Source of the DNA: Chelydra serpentina
Lineage: Eukaryota > Chordata > Testudines > Chelydridae
Direction of reading: 5' to 3'
Assembly (NCBI GenBank): GCA_037349315.1
Contig: JBAIAC010000004.1
Span: 37,389,001-37,453,000 of the forward strand
Length of the DNA: 64,000 nt
Shown in pieces: positions 10,122-20,775 of the stretch. The notes beneath the pieces are model-generated. The model made no database searches and was not told where the DNA came from. It saw only the letters and a program-made list of their open reading frames with translations. A program made the position numbers and the translations under genes. Position 1 is the first letter of the stretch. Every line of letters begins with the position of its first letter.

Positions 10122-10549
10122 TGATCTAGTCCTGAAAAAGTTTCTGCTCTCAGAGATCTGATTATAACATTTTGACTGCCTTTATATATGATGCTATCTT
10201 GTACACTAGCTTGTCTTGATAATTCCAGAATTCTTCAGGAGCAATTGGGACTTATCTCCTGATAGCTGGACACTAATGGTTGTGAGCACTTGTAAATCTT
10301 TGTTATATGTGTCTTATTCTTGGATTCTTTACAGCCCTGCCTTGAAAGTGGCACTGGTTTGGTTAATGATTTCTATTTGGTTGAGAATCTCATATTCTTG
10401 TTCAGTTGCCTTATTTTCATGCTGCAAGGCTGTTTTGAGTAGGAGCTATGTACATCTCAGTCCCTTTCACATAGTGGATATCTAAGATGTAGCATTGCAG
10501 TTTCTGTAGTATGCATGAAGACATTTTGGGGCCTCTTCGCAAAAGATTT

Positions 10550-10765
10550 TTAAAAAATGCTGTCTAGTGGTTTGTGGTCTACTCGTATGGTTTCCCATCC
10601 TTGAACATACTGGATGAACTTTTCATATGTGGTCACATATGAGATGTTCCTTGTCAGTTTGGGCATATCTTTGTTCCACTGGTGGTAGTGGTCTTGATAC
10701 AAAAGCTGCTGGCTGTCCCTTTGGTAGGTGTGATGCCTCAAGCCCTGTTCCACAGGCATCACATT
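10550..10765 (-). pseudogene. Gypsy RNase H remnant
   Basis: The minus-strand frame contains LTRNISYVTTYEKFIQYVQG followed by ETIRVDHKPLDSIF, the conserved RNase H segment (TD/VDHKPL). It is separated from the RT by the L2-like insertion to its right on the + strand. Only the C-terminal part of the domain is open. Confidence 0.75.
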
Positions 10766-10766
10766 G

Positions 10767-11488
10767 TTGTATATATATTTATTTGTATTACTATAGTGCC
10801 CAAGAGCTCTACTCATGGACCAGGATCCCATTGTGGTAGACGCTGTGCAAGCACAGAGCAAAAAGACTGTCACTGTTTCAGAGCGTATAAGAGACAAGAG
10901 ATGTATGCAGACAGATGTGGGTGGGGAGTACAAGAAAAATATGAGACAATATCAGTCAGCATGTTTAGGTAGTGATCTCAGTGCATCATCCCCAAACTGT
11001 TACGTTATTTGTAGGCGTCATGGCAAGGGAGAGTTTTGAGGAGATTTGAAAGAGGACTACGTAGTAGTTTGCATATATTTATGGGGAACTCCTCCCAAGT
11101 ATCAGGAGCAGCAGGGACAAAGCATGACAGTGTTTGAAAATTGAACAAGCAGATGATGGAGGCTGGCATCATAGTCCAAACAGAGATGAGAGTTGACTTC
11201 CCGATAGCGAATGGGAGATGATAATTAGGGTGGGGATAAGCAGTGAAAAAGTTTGAAAGCAAAGTCAAGCAGCTTATGTTTGATGTGATAGAGACAGGGG
11301 AGCTAATGGAGGGATATGAAGATCGGGTGACATAGTCAGAGCAACAAACTAGGAGAATGATTTTTGGAAACAAATTCTGAATGGATACGAGCAGGGCATG
11401 TGTACATTTAGCAAGGCCAGAAAAAAGGATGTTGCAATAATCGAGACATAAGATGAGGACAACCTGGATGAGAGTTTTTGCTGTGTAT
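10767..11488 (-). mobile_element. L2-like LINE fragment inserted in the gypsy element
   Basis: On the minus strand a frame at 11005-11373 ends in WEEFPINICKLLRSPLSNLL, resembling the C-terminus of L2 ORF2 (WNxLPxxIRxxxSLxxFKxxLK). Beyond it the 3' UTR reads tttgctctgtgcttgcac and caatgggatcctggtcc, a 3' tail also seen in the MIR-like copies at 42610-42890 and 57775-57895. The gypsy RT/RNase H sequence resumes on both sides, so this insertion is younger than the gypsy element. Boundaries are good to about 20 bp. Confidence 0.6.
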
Positions 11489-11738
11489 GGTTGCCTTTTC
11501 GTTCACATCGTAGTATTTCAGGATGGGATAATTGATCGCCAGCTTCTTGACACATGTGATGGCTGCATCATGTTGAGGTGATCTTATCCATACTGTGTCT
11601 TTGTTCAGTAGTCGCCACAGGGATTCACATACCTCTGAGAGACTTAGACATTTTTATCTGATACTTTACAAATCCTAATAGTCTCTGATTTATCATTTAG
11701 CGCGGGCATCAGCTGTATTGCTTTTACTCTTTCTCATC

Positions 11739-12248
11739 CTGTTGTAGTCCTGGAAAGCCAGCAAATGTCTCGTGTAGTGTACTATAGTCAATCACAATTT
11801 CATCTTATTTGTATTCAGTTTTAGATTTATTTCCATTCTAGCAGACAGATGAGGTTGTGGTCATGATCTACTACAGCTTCTGCCATGCCACCTCTGTGTC
11901 TGTAAATCAGAATGTCATTAATTATGACATTGATCCCTCAAGTCCTGTTAGTGTATCCTGGTGACTTTGAGATGCTTCTGCTCCATGTTTAATCCCAAAT
12001 GGCATTCTCAACCACCATGATCTACCTGCTGGTGTCCAAAATGTGGTGAGGTAGCTGGTTTCCTTACTGAGTAGCACTTGCCAATATCCATCTTTGGCAT
12101 CAAGTACTGAGAATATTTTTGCTTTTGCCAAGTCAGGTAATATTTCTTCAGTTGTAGATATTTGGCAGTGAGCTTTTTTTAGGGCTTTGTTCAGGTTGCT
12201 TGGAACTATGCAAATATGCAGGTTGTCTGGTTTGTCAATGGCTACCAT
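11739..12248 (-). pseudogene. Gypsy reverse transcriptase remnant
   Basis: The frame reads DLAKAKIFSVLDAKDGYWQV, then SYLTTFWTPAGRSWWLRMPF, conserved RT palm and fingers of chromovirus-like gypsy elements (normally ...RMPFGIxxAPExFQ). A TAA ends it after LTGLEGSMS. The usual IADDILVYG catalytic segment that follows is degraded. Positions 11739-12137 recur, inverted, at 19457-19855. Confidence 0.8.
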
Positions 12249-13128
12249 GCTGCTTATACAATGTGTGGACTCTCTGGCTTTAGCAATGATGCCTTCTTAT
12301 TCCATTTATTTTGTTTCTTCCATTAATTTTTCTTTTAAGGCAGTGGGTATTCTTTTAGTTCTGAAGACCCAGTACCAAAAGTAGGGAACAGTTATTGGAC
12401 CCTATCCTGAAGTCACCTCCTAAGCACTACAGGACAGGGTCATTGTGTCTATGACTGACTGGATTTGTGCTCAAAATTCTTAGCACTGGTTATAAAGTGA
12501 TATTTTTTCACATGAGAAACCATTTTTACATTTGCGAGGAATGCATACCTTGGGAAAAATCATTAAAATCACAGATTTTTGTCCAGAGTAGAGAATGTCT
12601 TTGTTTTCAGCATAAAACCCCTGTTCGATGGTGGAAATCTTGAAATTATTAATACTCCTGAAAATATCAGTTTACTTACATGAAAATGAATCTGTTTTTC
12701 CATAGCTCTGTTGATCTTTGTTGACTCTGTTGCTAAGGTCAACAAAAGGTTTCCAGTCTGAAGTGTATGGAGCTCTTACTGGTGTTCTGTAGAGAGCTAG
12801 CAGGCTATATGGTGCTGCTTCTCCTATTTGTTTCCAGCAGCTAAATTTAATTTAAAACAAAATCCCCATTCCTAATGTTACTTGTCCATATCAGTGATTG
12901 CTGTACTGTTGTGGGGATGTTTTGCCGTCAGGAATGGGAAGTCAGGTCGTCTCCCGCAAACAGGCAGTTGTTCATGAGTCATTCTCTCTATCACGACAGG
13001 GTGGCCTTACCATGAGGTGAACTGAGGCGGCCGCCTCAGGTGCCAGACTGTGGGGGGGCTCCACTAAGACCCAGAGTGTAAAAAATTGTGTCTGCTGCTG
13101 GTGCATATGTATTCTTTCTGCTCTAGAT

Positions 13129-13418
13129 CAGTGGTCCCCAACGTGGTGCCCGCCGGTGCCATGGTGCCCGCCGGGGTATTTATGTGCACCCGCCTATTGA
13201 CAAGGGAGTGCTTCCACGGGACAACCCGCCGCCGAAATGCCTCCGAGAAGCAGTAACGCCAAGAAGCGTCGCCGCCACTTTTTCAGCGGCATTTCGGCAG
13301 TGACGCTTCTCGATGATGCCGCTTCTCGGAGGCATTTCGGTGGCTGGTCGTCTGGTGCCCACCACATTCTTCTGGGACCATGAAGATGCTACTGCAACAG
13401 AAAGGTTGGGGACCACTG
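13129..13418. mobile_element. Small non-autonomous hAT element (CAGTGGTCCCCAAC family)
   Basis: Perfect 14-bp terminal inverted repeats CAGTGGTCCCCAAC / GTTGGGGACCACTG with a perfect 8-bp TSD ctctagat (13121-13128 and 13419-13426). It is 290 bp, GC-rich, and holds an internal inverted repeat (gaagcgtc / gacgcttc region near 13260-13320). It lies in the 5' leader of the larger hAT element, so it inserted after it. Confidence 0.92.
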
Positions 13419-13800
13419 CTCTAGATGCACAGAGATGGTGGAGTGCTGTGCTGGAGGAACGAGGGCACAAGAGACATAACAGGCAGACAGGAGAAAAAGT
13501 GAGAGGGAATAACAGAAAGCAGGAGCTGCAGGGAGACAGAGGAGGAGGAGCCTCTTATGTACCTCTCTAGCACCCCTAGGAGCCCGGACTGATTAACACC
13601 AGCTTCTCAGGGAGCTTCCTATTTCCTGCTGCTTCCCTGGACCTACTTGAGGAGAACAGGCAGTCAACTGAAGTAGTAGGAGCCAGTTAGGCCCTTAAGA
13701 CGCTGATATCTTCCCTCACTCAGGCCCTGCTACCAGCCTGCTTATTTGTCCCCTTCAGCTGAGTGTTGAGAGCCACTATAGCTGGCACAGAACAGCAGTC

Positions 13801-14837
13801 ATGAGTGAAAGAAGAAAACGCCCCTCTGGGGCAGCATTCAGAAAAAGAAAGAAAGCAAAGGAAGCTTTTTTATCTAAGCAGGAAGCAGTTCTCGTGAGAT
13901 ACATAGACACAAATGTTCACGGTGAGCCTTCCGGCCCCAGTGAGGATGTGAGTGGTGAGGAGATGCCAGTTAGTCAGAGTGCAGGTGACCTGGCAGCTAC
14001 TGCAGCATCCATATCTCCATCTCAAATGGATGTAACCATGCACATTCCTGAAGAAAAGTGTAGATCAGAGAAGAGTGTGGTGGAGGTGTAAGAAACAGCT
14101 GCTGCTGCTGAGTTTAGTTCCTTAAGTCTAGATGATCCAGGAGTATGGACCCACTTGAGCAGTAGCCTGAGGAACTTCCATGGGCCACAGCAAGTGAAAA
14201 ACTTCATGTTCCCCAAAGACAATGAAAATAGAAGTTTCCATCCAACACATTACTGGTGTGAAATCCCCAATGGTGACAAAGTGGAGAGGCCATGGCTTAT
14301 GTACTCAAAAACCCAGAATCTGCATACTGTTTTTGTTGCAAACTCTTCCAGGCTAATGTTCCAGCCACATTGGGCTCTACAGGAACAAAGGACTGGAAAA
14401 ATCTGGCTAGAAATCTGGCACACCATGAGAAGGCAGCAAATCACCAGAGAGCATTCCATAGGTGGAAAGAGCTTGAGATGAGACTAAGGTTAAAGGCCAC
14501 CACAGATGATCAGCATCAAGAGAAGATTGCATCAGAGTCTCTTTACTGGCAAAATGTTCTGAAAAGGCTCATTGCCATTGTGAGAATGCTTGCTACCCAA
14601 AACCTAGCACTGCGTGGCACTTCAGATCAGCTGTATGTGCCAAACAATAGAAACTTCCTTAAAATTGTGGAACTGATGGCTGAGTTTGATGCTGTACTCC
14701 AGGAGCATCTAAGAAGAGTCACCACCCAAGAAATGTACACACACCACTACCTTGGGAAAACAAATCAAAATGAGATCATACAATTCCTGGCAACAAAAGT
14801 CAAACAGAAGATTGTGGCAGATCTGAAGTCAGCAAGA
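13801..14837 (+). pseudogene. hAT transposase, N-terminal half (TTF-type zinc finger), broken
   Basis: The start ATG at 13801 opens with a basic stretch (MSERRKRPSGAAFRKRKKAK), a likely nuclear signal. The frame meets a TAA at 14089, continues in the same frame (FHGPQQVKNFMFP, FHPTHYWCEIPNGDKVERPW), then shifts by an indel near 14305 into the frame YCFCCKLF...HHEKAANHQRA, which is the CxxC...H..H TTF-type zinc finger (BED-like DNA binding). The following part (SESLYWQNVLKRLIAIVRML, later KTNQNEIIQFLATKVKQKIV) matches the DUF4371 region of ZMYM-like hAT transposases. The coding sequence is cut by the CR1 after codon ...LKSA at 14837. At least one stop, one frameshift and the CR1 make it inactive. 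Confidence 0.82.
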
Positions 14838-15879
14838 CTTCGGAGGAAGGACCTCGGAGTCCTGGTTGATCACAGGATGACTAAGAGTCACCAATGTGAT
14901 GTGGCTGTGAAAAAAGCTAATGCGGTCTTGGGATGCATTAGGCGAGGTATTTCTAGTAGAGATAAGGAGGTGTTAGTACCCTTATACAAAGCATTGGTGA
15001 GACCTCATTTGGAATACTGTGTGCAGTTCTGGTCTCCCATAGTTAAGAAGGATGAATTCAAACTGGAACAGGTACAAAGAAGGGCCACTAGGATGATCCA
15101 AGGAATAGAAGACCTGTCATATGAAAGGAGACTCAAGGAGCTTGGTTTGTTTACCTTAACCAAAAGAAGGCTGAGGGGAGATATGATTGCTCTCTTTAAA
15201 TATATCAGAGGGATAAATACCAGGGAGGGAGAGGAATTATTTCAGCTCAGTACCAATGTGGACACAAGAACAAATGGATATAAACTGGCCAGCAGGAAGT
15301 TTAGACTTGAAATTAGACGAAGGTTTTTAACCATCAGAGGAGTGAAGTTCTGGAACAGCCTTCCAAGGGAAGCAGTGGGGGCAAAAGACCTATCTGGCTT
15401 CAAGATTAAGCTAGATAAGTTTATGGAGGGGATGGTTTGATGGGATAACATGATCTTAGTCAAAGGTCAATTAATTGCCATCAGTGGTAAATAGGACCAA
15501 TGGTCAATGATGGGATGTTAGAAGTTACTACAGAGAACTTTTTCCTGGGTGTCTGGCTGGTGAGTCTTGCCCACATGCTCAGGGTTCAGCTGATTGCCAT
15601 ATTTGGGGTTGGGAAGGAATTTTCCTTCAGGGTAGATCGGAAGAGGCCCTGGAGGTTTTTCGCCTTCCTCTGCAGCATGGGGCACGGGTCACTTACTGGA
15701 GGATTCTCTGCATCTTGAAGTCTTTAAACCATGATTTGAGGACTTCAATAGCTGAGACATAGGTGAGAGGATTATTGCAGGAGTGGGTGGGTGAGATTCT
15801 GTGGCCTGCATTGTGCAGGAGGTCAGACTAGATGATCATAATGGTCCCTTCTGACCTTAAAGTCTATGAGTCTATGAGT
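14838..15879 (+). mobile_element. CR1 LINE, 5'-truncated, inserted in the hAT transposase
   Basis: It starts abruptly after aaga (14834-14837), which recurs at 15880-15883, a short target duplication. It encodes the ORF2 C-terminus (to 15440: KDLGVLVDHRM, then [15 protein letters not shown], then FWNSLPREAVG) and a 3' UTR ending gtccct-tctgacct and agtctatgagtctatgag. The fusion of hAT and CR1 codons in one 382-codon frame (14292-15440) is accidental. It is a different subfamily from the three copies at 32-41 kb, judging by the 3' UTR and coding differences. Confidence 0.88.
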
Positions 15880-17374
15880 AAGATATTACTCTGTTATTCT
15901 GGACTGCACACCTGACATCAGCCATACGGAACAAATGACTTTAATGGTGTGTTTTGTAACAACAACAGAACCTAGTGAAAATGTCCCTGCAATTGTGACT
16001 GTCAGAGAGCATTTTCTAGAATTTATTGACATTGATGATACTACAGGAGCTGGTATGACAAATGTGCTTCTTAAAAAGCTGGAAGATATGGGAATTGCGA
16101 TAGCTGACATGAGAGGTCAGGGATACGATAATGGTGCCAACATGAGAGGAAAGAACAGAGGAGTGCAAACATGGATCCGAGAGCTAAACCCTCGAGCTTT
16201 TTTTGTCCCATGCAGTTGTCATTCATTGAACTTGGTGGTCAGTGATGCAGCGTCAGCTTCTAGTGAGGCTGCTGAATTTTTAAATGTAATTCAAAACATC
16301 TATGTATTTTTCTCTGCATTAACTCATCGATGGCAAATTTTGAAGCAACATCCGGGAACATCCTCTCTGACACTGAAACCACTGAGTGCCACATGATAGG
16401 AAAGTCGAGTGGAGGCGATAAAGCCTATCAAACACCAAATTGGGAAGATAGATGATACCATAATTGCCATTATGAACGCTAATGCTATAACAGGAACTGT
16501 TCATGGGAGAACAGTGGCAGAGGGAAATGGAATCACCAGAAACATACATCACTTCAGATTTCTGTGTGGCTTAGTGTTGTGGCATGACATACTGTTTGAA
16601 ATAAAAGTTGTAAGCAAGAGATTCCAAGGTGTTGACCTTGATATATCTGGAGCAATGGAACAACTGGACAAAGCAAAGTCATACCTACAGTCTTACTGGT
16701 CAGATGAGGGATTTCAAAACATTCTGAAGAGTGCACAGAAGTTGGCAGAGGAACTTCACACTGAAGCTATTTCCTCACCCATTCAAGAATACAAGAGTCA
16801 CTAAAGAAGACATTTTGATTATGAGGCACGGGATAATCCCATAAGAGACCCCAAACAACAATTCAAAGTTGAATTCTTTAACCAGGTGCTAGATTGGGCA
16901 ATACAGTCAGTTGAAGAACGTTTCATGCAGCTCAACAAACACAGCAGTATATTTGGGATGTTGTATGATATTCTAAAACTCCTCACTATACCCGAAGAAG
17001 ACCTATACCAGCAATGCAGGGCACTAGAGACAGTGTTGACACATGATGACATGCGCGATATTGATGCGAGTGATTTAGGTGATCAACTGAAAGCCCTTTC
17101 AAGATATATTTCAGCAGGATCAACTCCAAAGGCTGTTCTGGAATATGTGTGCACAAATAAGATGACCACCCTCTTTCCAAATGCTTTTGTTGCTCTGCGT
17201 ATACTTCTAACACTTCCTGTAACAGTTGCCAGTGGAGAACGCAGCTTCTCCAAGCTGAAGTTAATAAAAACACATCTACGCTCCACAATGACACAGGAGA
17301 GGCTGGTCGGCCTTGCAACCATGTCAACAGAGCATGAGCTGGCCCAGACTGTGGACCTTCAGGAAGCAGTTTAA
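15880..17374 (+). pseudogene. hAT transposase, C-terminal half with hAT dimerisation domain, broken
   Basis: It resumes the transposase exactly where the CR1 interrupted it: RYYSVILDCTPD (first catalytic Asp region), then GQGYDNGANMRG (second Asp), CSCHSLNLVV, and the C-terminal LTLPVTVASGERSFSKLK, the hAT dimerisation and catalytic Glu region. All of it is in one frame but with stops at 16394 (TGA) and 16802 (TAA), then open again to TAA at 17372. Key residues of the D-D-E triad are still visible, so decay is moderate. Together with 13801-14837 it would be a protein of about 820 residues. Confidence 0.82.
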
Positions 17375-17572
17375 ATTTTTGCAACCAAGAAAGCACAGAA
17401 AGCACCACTTTGATTATTCAAACAGATAAAAATGCCAGTGTTTACTATGCAGACAAGAAAAGTTACATTTGCTGTTCATACGTTTGAAAGTTGTGTTACT
17501 TAAAATTTTTTAAAAAGGCATTTTCAGTTGTTAGTTCTCCTTTATTGGGGTAGGTAGCAGAGCAGTACCATG

Positions 17573-17932
17573 CAGGGCTGACTCTATTTTTTTTGTCGCA
17601 CCAAGCAAAAAAACAACAACCGAGCACTGCCCCGCCAAAACAACCCCCCCCCTCAGCGCCGCACCGCCGAAACAAAAAAAAACAACCTGAGTGCCGCTCT
17701 GCCAAAACAATGCCCCCCTGAGTGCTTCCCCGCCGAAACAAAACAACCCCCCCAAGCGCTGCCCCACCAAAACAAAACCAAAAAACAACCCCCCCAAGCC
17801 CCAGCCCGCCGAAGTACAAACCAAAAACTAAAAAACCCTCAAGCACCGCCATGCCGCCCCAAGATTGACCGCCCCTTAGAAGGTGCAGTCCCAAGCACGT
17901 GCTTGGTTGGCTGGTGCCTGGAGCCAGCCCTG
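17573..17932. mobile_element. Small non-autonomous hAT element (CAGGGCTG family)
   Basis: Left CAGGGCTGACTCTA, right GGAGCCAGCCCTG, with a perfect 8-bp TSD gtaccatg (17565-17572 and 17933-17940). It is 360 bp and made of repeated purine/pyrimidine-skewed units (aaacaaaacaaccccccc, gccgaaac). It is inserted in the 3' UTR of the larger hAT element. Confidence 0.9.
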
Positions 17933-18071
17933 GTACCATGAGAGGAGTAGAACAGGAAGAAGGCAGAATTGAGACCTTTCAAAGTTTTGGCCCAAGCGAG
18001 GGGGCATGGTGGAGTCATTTGAGCTCCCTGCCTCAGGTGCCAAAATGTTATGGGCCGGCCCTATATCAAGA

Positions 18072-18490
18072 TGTGGTTTGCAATAGGAAAACATATGAAA
18101 AGCCCTGTTACAATTCATGTAAAGATAGTTGTACACAATTTTTTCATTCTTCCCCGTGGCTGTTAGTGACTGGTGAGGAAAGTATGCTGCTGTTATCCTC
18201 TGTGGGCCATTCTACACGGAGTGCAATACCCACTTTGCAAAGGGGTTATACTGTTTTTTGTGAGAAGGCAGTTTTATGATCTAGTGGTTACAGACAGCCT
18301 CTTTTTGGGACATCTGTGAAGACTAAACCCATTATTTTAAATGGAAATAAAAGCCATTGTTACTTGAGCTAAAGAACCAGGTCTCTTGGCACACACAGTA
18401 ATAAACCTCTATATGTGGTCTAACTGCTATAGAGTGACACAGGGCCACAGTGTGTTAGTGTGGGTTACTTACACAAGTACTTAAACTGAC
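18072..18490. other. No feature recognised
   Basis: Right flank of the hAT element; AT-rich, no frame or repeat that I can name. Confidence 0.45.
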
Positions 18491-18494
18491 ACAT

Positions 18495-18620
18495 TTCTTA
18501 TGAAAGTATATGTGGCAAAATGGCTAAGATTTGGGCCTATTATACTCCAGGAGTGGGCTCTATTCCCAGCTCTGTCCCAGATGATCTTGTGTAAGCTCAC
18601 TGTTTTCTTTGCTCCAAAAT
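18495..18620 (+). mobile_element. Probable MIR-like SINE fragment
   Basis: The text aatggctaagatttgggcc...gggctctattcccagctctg...tgatcttgtgtaagctcac follows the MIR core order (insertion-site line, ..TTCxAxTCCCxGCTCTG, ..TGACCTTGGGCAAGTCAC) with much divergence. No tail is preserved. Confidence 0.4.
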
Positions 18621-19456
18621 CATTAAAAGACGATTTGAAACCTTGACTTACAATGAGGGCGGTGAAGGGCACAGAAATACACTCTCTGCCAGAGAATATC
18701 TTTTTCTCCCCTCCTGTTCTCCCCTTCCCCCCCCCCACCCCCCAAAAAAGCTTTTCACAAGACTGCCTAGAGCTTTGTCCATGATCACGTTATTTGCAAG
18801 AGATGGCAAAGGTGGTGATATTTTGGAATAAAGTATAGTTGTACATGAATTTTCTATGGATTGAGTTTTAAAACAAAATCCTAGTTGTTGTTTTCCAGGG
18901 AGGGCTCTCCACGTGTCTGTAGGAGCTCTGAATGTCTGTTTCCCACCTTCTCTCCCTCCCATACCACCTGCACATTCTTCACCCATGACGTCTCATATCA
19001 TACGCATCGAACTCTCCTTGTGCTGACAAGGGAAACTGGATTGCACTTCCAGCAGAAATAGTCAGGGCTGCTCCTCTGTTGCCCAGAAAGGTCATTGCCA
19101 GGCTGCACAATCTTCTGCCCTGCTATGGGCTGAGCATGCTGCCTCTACAGCATTTTCACTCACTCCTTGTTTCCTAGGGTTTTTTATATGTAATTGCTTT
19201 CACTCAAAGTTAATAGAAGTTCTCTGGCGGATTGTTCCTGTTTATATTGTAGGCATGTACACAGTGCGTCTCTAGCATAGACAACTGTCAATCAGCTGGC
19301 CCGTCACCTCATTCATTAATTACGAAGTGTAGATAGCTGTTTAAGGCTTACAGACTGCTTGATTGACAAGGGACTGTGTGTGGGATCCTTCCTGAAAAAA
19401 AGAAACAGGGACGATTGGTTTTTGCTTTATTAATTTCTAAAATGGAAAAAGCATAT
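18621..19456. other. No feature recognised
   Basis: Mixed composition with a C-run at 18720-18745. Short frames have no family resemblance. Confidence 0.45.
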
Positions 19457-19855
19457 CCTGACTTGGCAAAAGCAAAAATATTCTCAGTACTTGATGCCAA
19501 AGATGGATATTGGCAAGTGCTACTCAGTAAGGAAACCAGCTACCTCACCACATTTTGGACACCAGCAGGTAGATCATGGTGGTTGAGAATGCTATTTGGG
19601 ATTAAACATGGTGCAGAAGCATCTCAAAGTCACCAAGATACACTAACAGGACTTGAGGGATCAATGTCATAACGAATGACATTCTGGTTTACAGACACAG
19701 AGGTGGCATGGCAGAAGCTGTAGTAGATCATGACCACAACCTCATCTGTCTGCTAGAATGGAAATAAATCTAAAACTGAATACAAATAAGATGAAATTGT
19801 GATTGACTATAGTACACTACACGAGACATTTGCTGGCTTTCCAGGACTACAACAG
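19457..19855 (+). pseudogene. Gypsy RT fragment, inverted near-identical copy of 11739-12137
   Basis: By hand alignment this 399-bp block equals the reverse complement of 11739-12137 with 6 mismatches and no indel (about 98.5%). The frame again reads DLAKAKIFSVLDAKDGYWQV and ends at the same TAA after LTGLEGSMS; the one residue change is RMPF to RMLF. The flanks on both sides are unrelated. Sharing of the same stop and of the degraded noncoding sequence after it argues for duplication of an already decayed copy, or for both deriving from one defective source. Confidence 0.85.
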
Positions 19856-19865
19856 ACTACAATCT

Positions 19866-20450
19866 TAAACTTCTAATCCATTTTGTTGCCCCTTTCTTGA
19901 CTTTTACTATTTTTTCTATGTCTCTTGTCTTATACCCAATCCTGCAATGTGGTGAGTACCTGCCACTTTCATTGAAATCCAGTGGAAGGCAGTGGGCATC
20001 ATCAGGGTGCTTATTTTCTGTCCCCTATTTAACACAGTTTAACATCTGATTCACTTTCTTTTGAGTCCCACTGTGCATTAAGCAGATGTCTTCACCTAAC
20101 TGTCTATGATGACATTTAGATCTTTTCCCTAAGATGTTATAGATAATTCGAAACCTAACAAGTGGGAGCAGCAGCAGCAGATTCACCTGGCTATGAAATA
20201 GCCATGGTGGCGCATAGAATGGACTTCCATATTGAGCAAGTCCTCTTCAAGAGTCAAATGGGAGAATGTAGGTCTCTTACCCTGAGAAGGATCACGAGTG
20301 TGTACGTGTAATTTGAATTGTTCTCTCCAGTGTGCATTATCTTACATCCTGAATTCCATCAGCTATCCTGTTAGGTCTTTTTGGAGTTCTTCACATTCTC
20401 TCTCACTTTAAACTGGTTTGGCCATTAGTATGTAATAGGAGGGCAAGTGA
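19866..20450 (-). mobile_element. Old CR1 LINE relic
   Basis: Read on the plus strand the text ccattttgttgcccctttcttgac, then aacatctgattcactttcttttgag, then cattatcttacatcctgaattccatcag follows, with heavy divergence, the minus-strand CR1 ORF2 order seen in 31986-33143 and in the L3-like CR1 at 25785-26998. An insert of unknown origin may sit at 20155-20290. Confidence 0.5.
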
Positions 20451-20622
20451 AAAGAAAAAAAAAGAGAGAGTTTAACAAAGCTACGGCATTGTGTTACGTC
20501 ACGAATTTCCAAAGTGCACTGGAGGTCTTTCCAGTTCAAAAGCTTTTAAAATATTCATTAATTATAAATAATTAAAAACCTAATCTGCCACACAGAACAC
20601 CTTAAACACTAACAACATCAAG

Positions 20623-20775
20623 CCATGAATATTTATATTATGGAAGCACCCGACATTCTTATCAGGATTGGCGCCCTATACAGACAGGTAATCTGGGGTA
20701 GGCTGTTGACAATTTTAGGCACTGCACAAACAGAGGCTGACATGAGAGAGCCCCTACTCCAGGTTGTTTGCAACG
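20623..20775 (-). mobile_element. Diverged MIR/L2-type 3' tail
   Basis: The order atttatattatggaagcacc ... cactgcacaaacagaggctgacatgag ... gcccctactcc matches the complement of the tail seen at 10780-10870 (tttgtattactatagtgcc ... cgctgtgcaagcacagag). Divergent, no head seen. Confidence 0.4.

Larger units (their letters stand above)
9590..12980 (-). mobile_element. Decayed Ty3/gypsy-type retrotransposon, pol region
   Basis: On the minus strand the order is RT (11922-12248), RNase H (10550-10760), integrase zinc-binding region (9909-10121) and integrase core (about 9650-9800), the normal gypsy pol order. Upstream, 12700-12980 may be protease sequence but is too decayed to be sure. Stops and frameshifts break it throughout, and an L2-like LINE interrupts it at about 10767-11488. 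No flanking LTRs were identified, so its ends are unknown. Confidence 0.75.
12997..18063 (+). mobile_element. Nearly full-length hAT transposon carrying three nested insertions
   Basis: Left end CAGGGTGGCCTTACCAT, right end (reverse complement) TAGGGCCGGCCCATAACAT. The flanking octamers tatcacga (12989-12996) and tatcaaga (18064-18071) match at 7 of 8 positions. It contains a broken transposase gene on the plus strand (13801-17374). Three later insertions split it: a small hAT (13129-13418), a CR1 (14838-15879) and another small hAT (17573-17932). Without them and their duplicated target sites the element is about 3.35 kb, a normal size for an autonomous hAT. Inner copies of cctcaggtgcca near both ends (13035 and 18031) may be subterminal binding sites. 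Confidence 0.82.

Noticed and set aside
14292..15440. 382-codon frame that looks like one protein
   Set aside because: An accidental fusion of hAT transposase codons with CR1 ORF2 codons at the insertion point 14837/14838; not a real gene.
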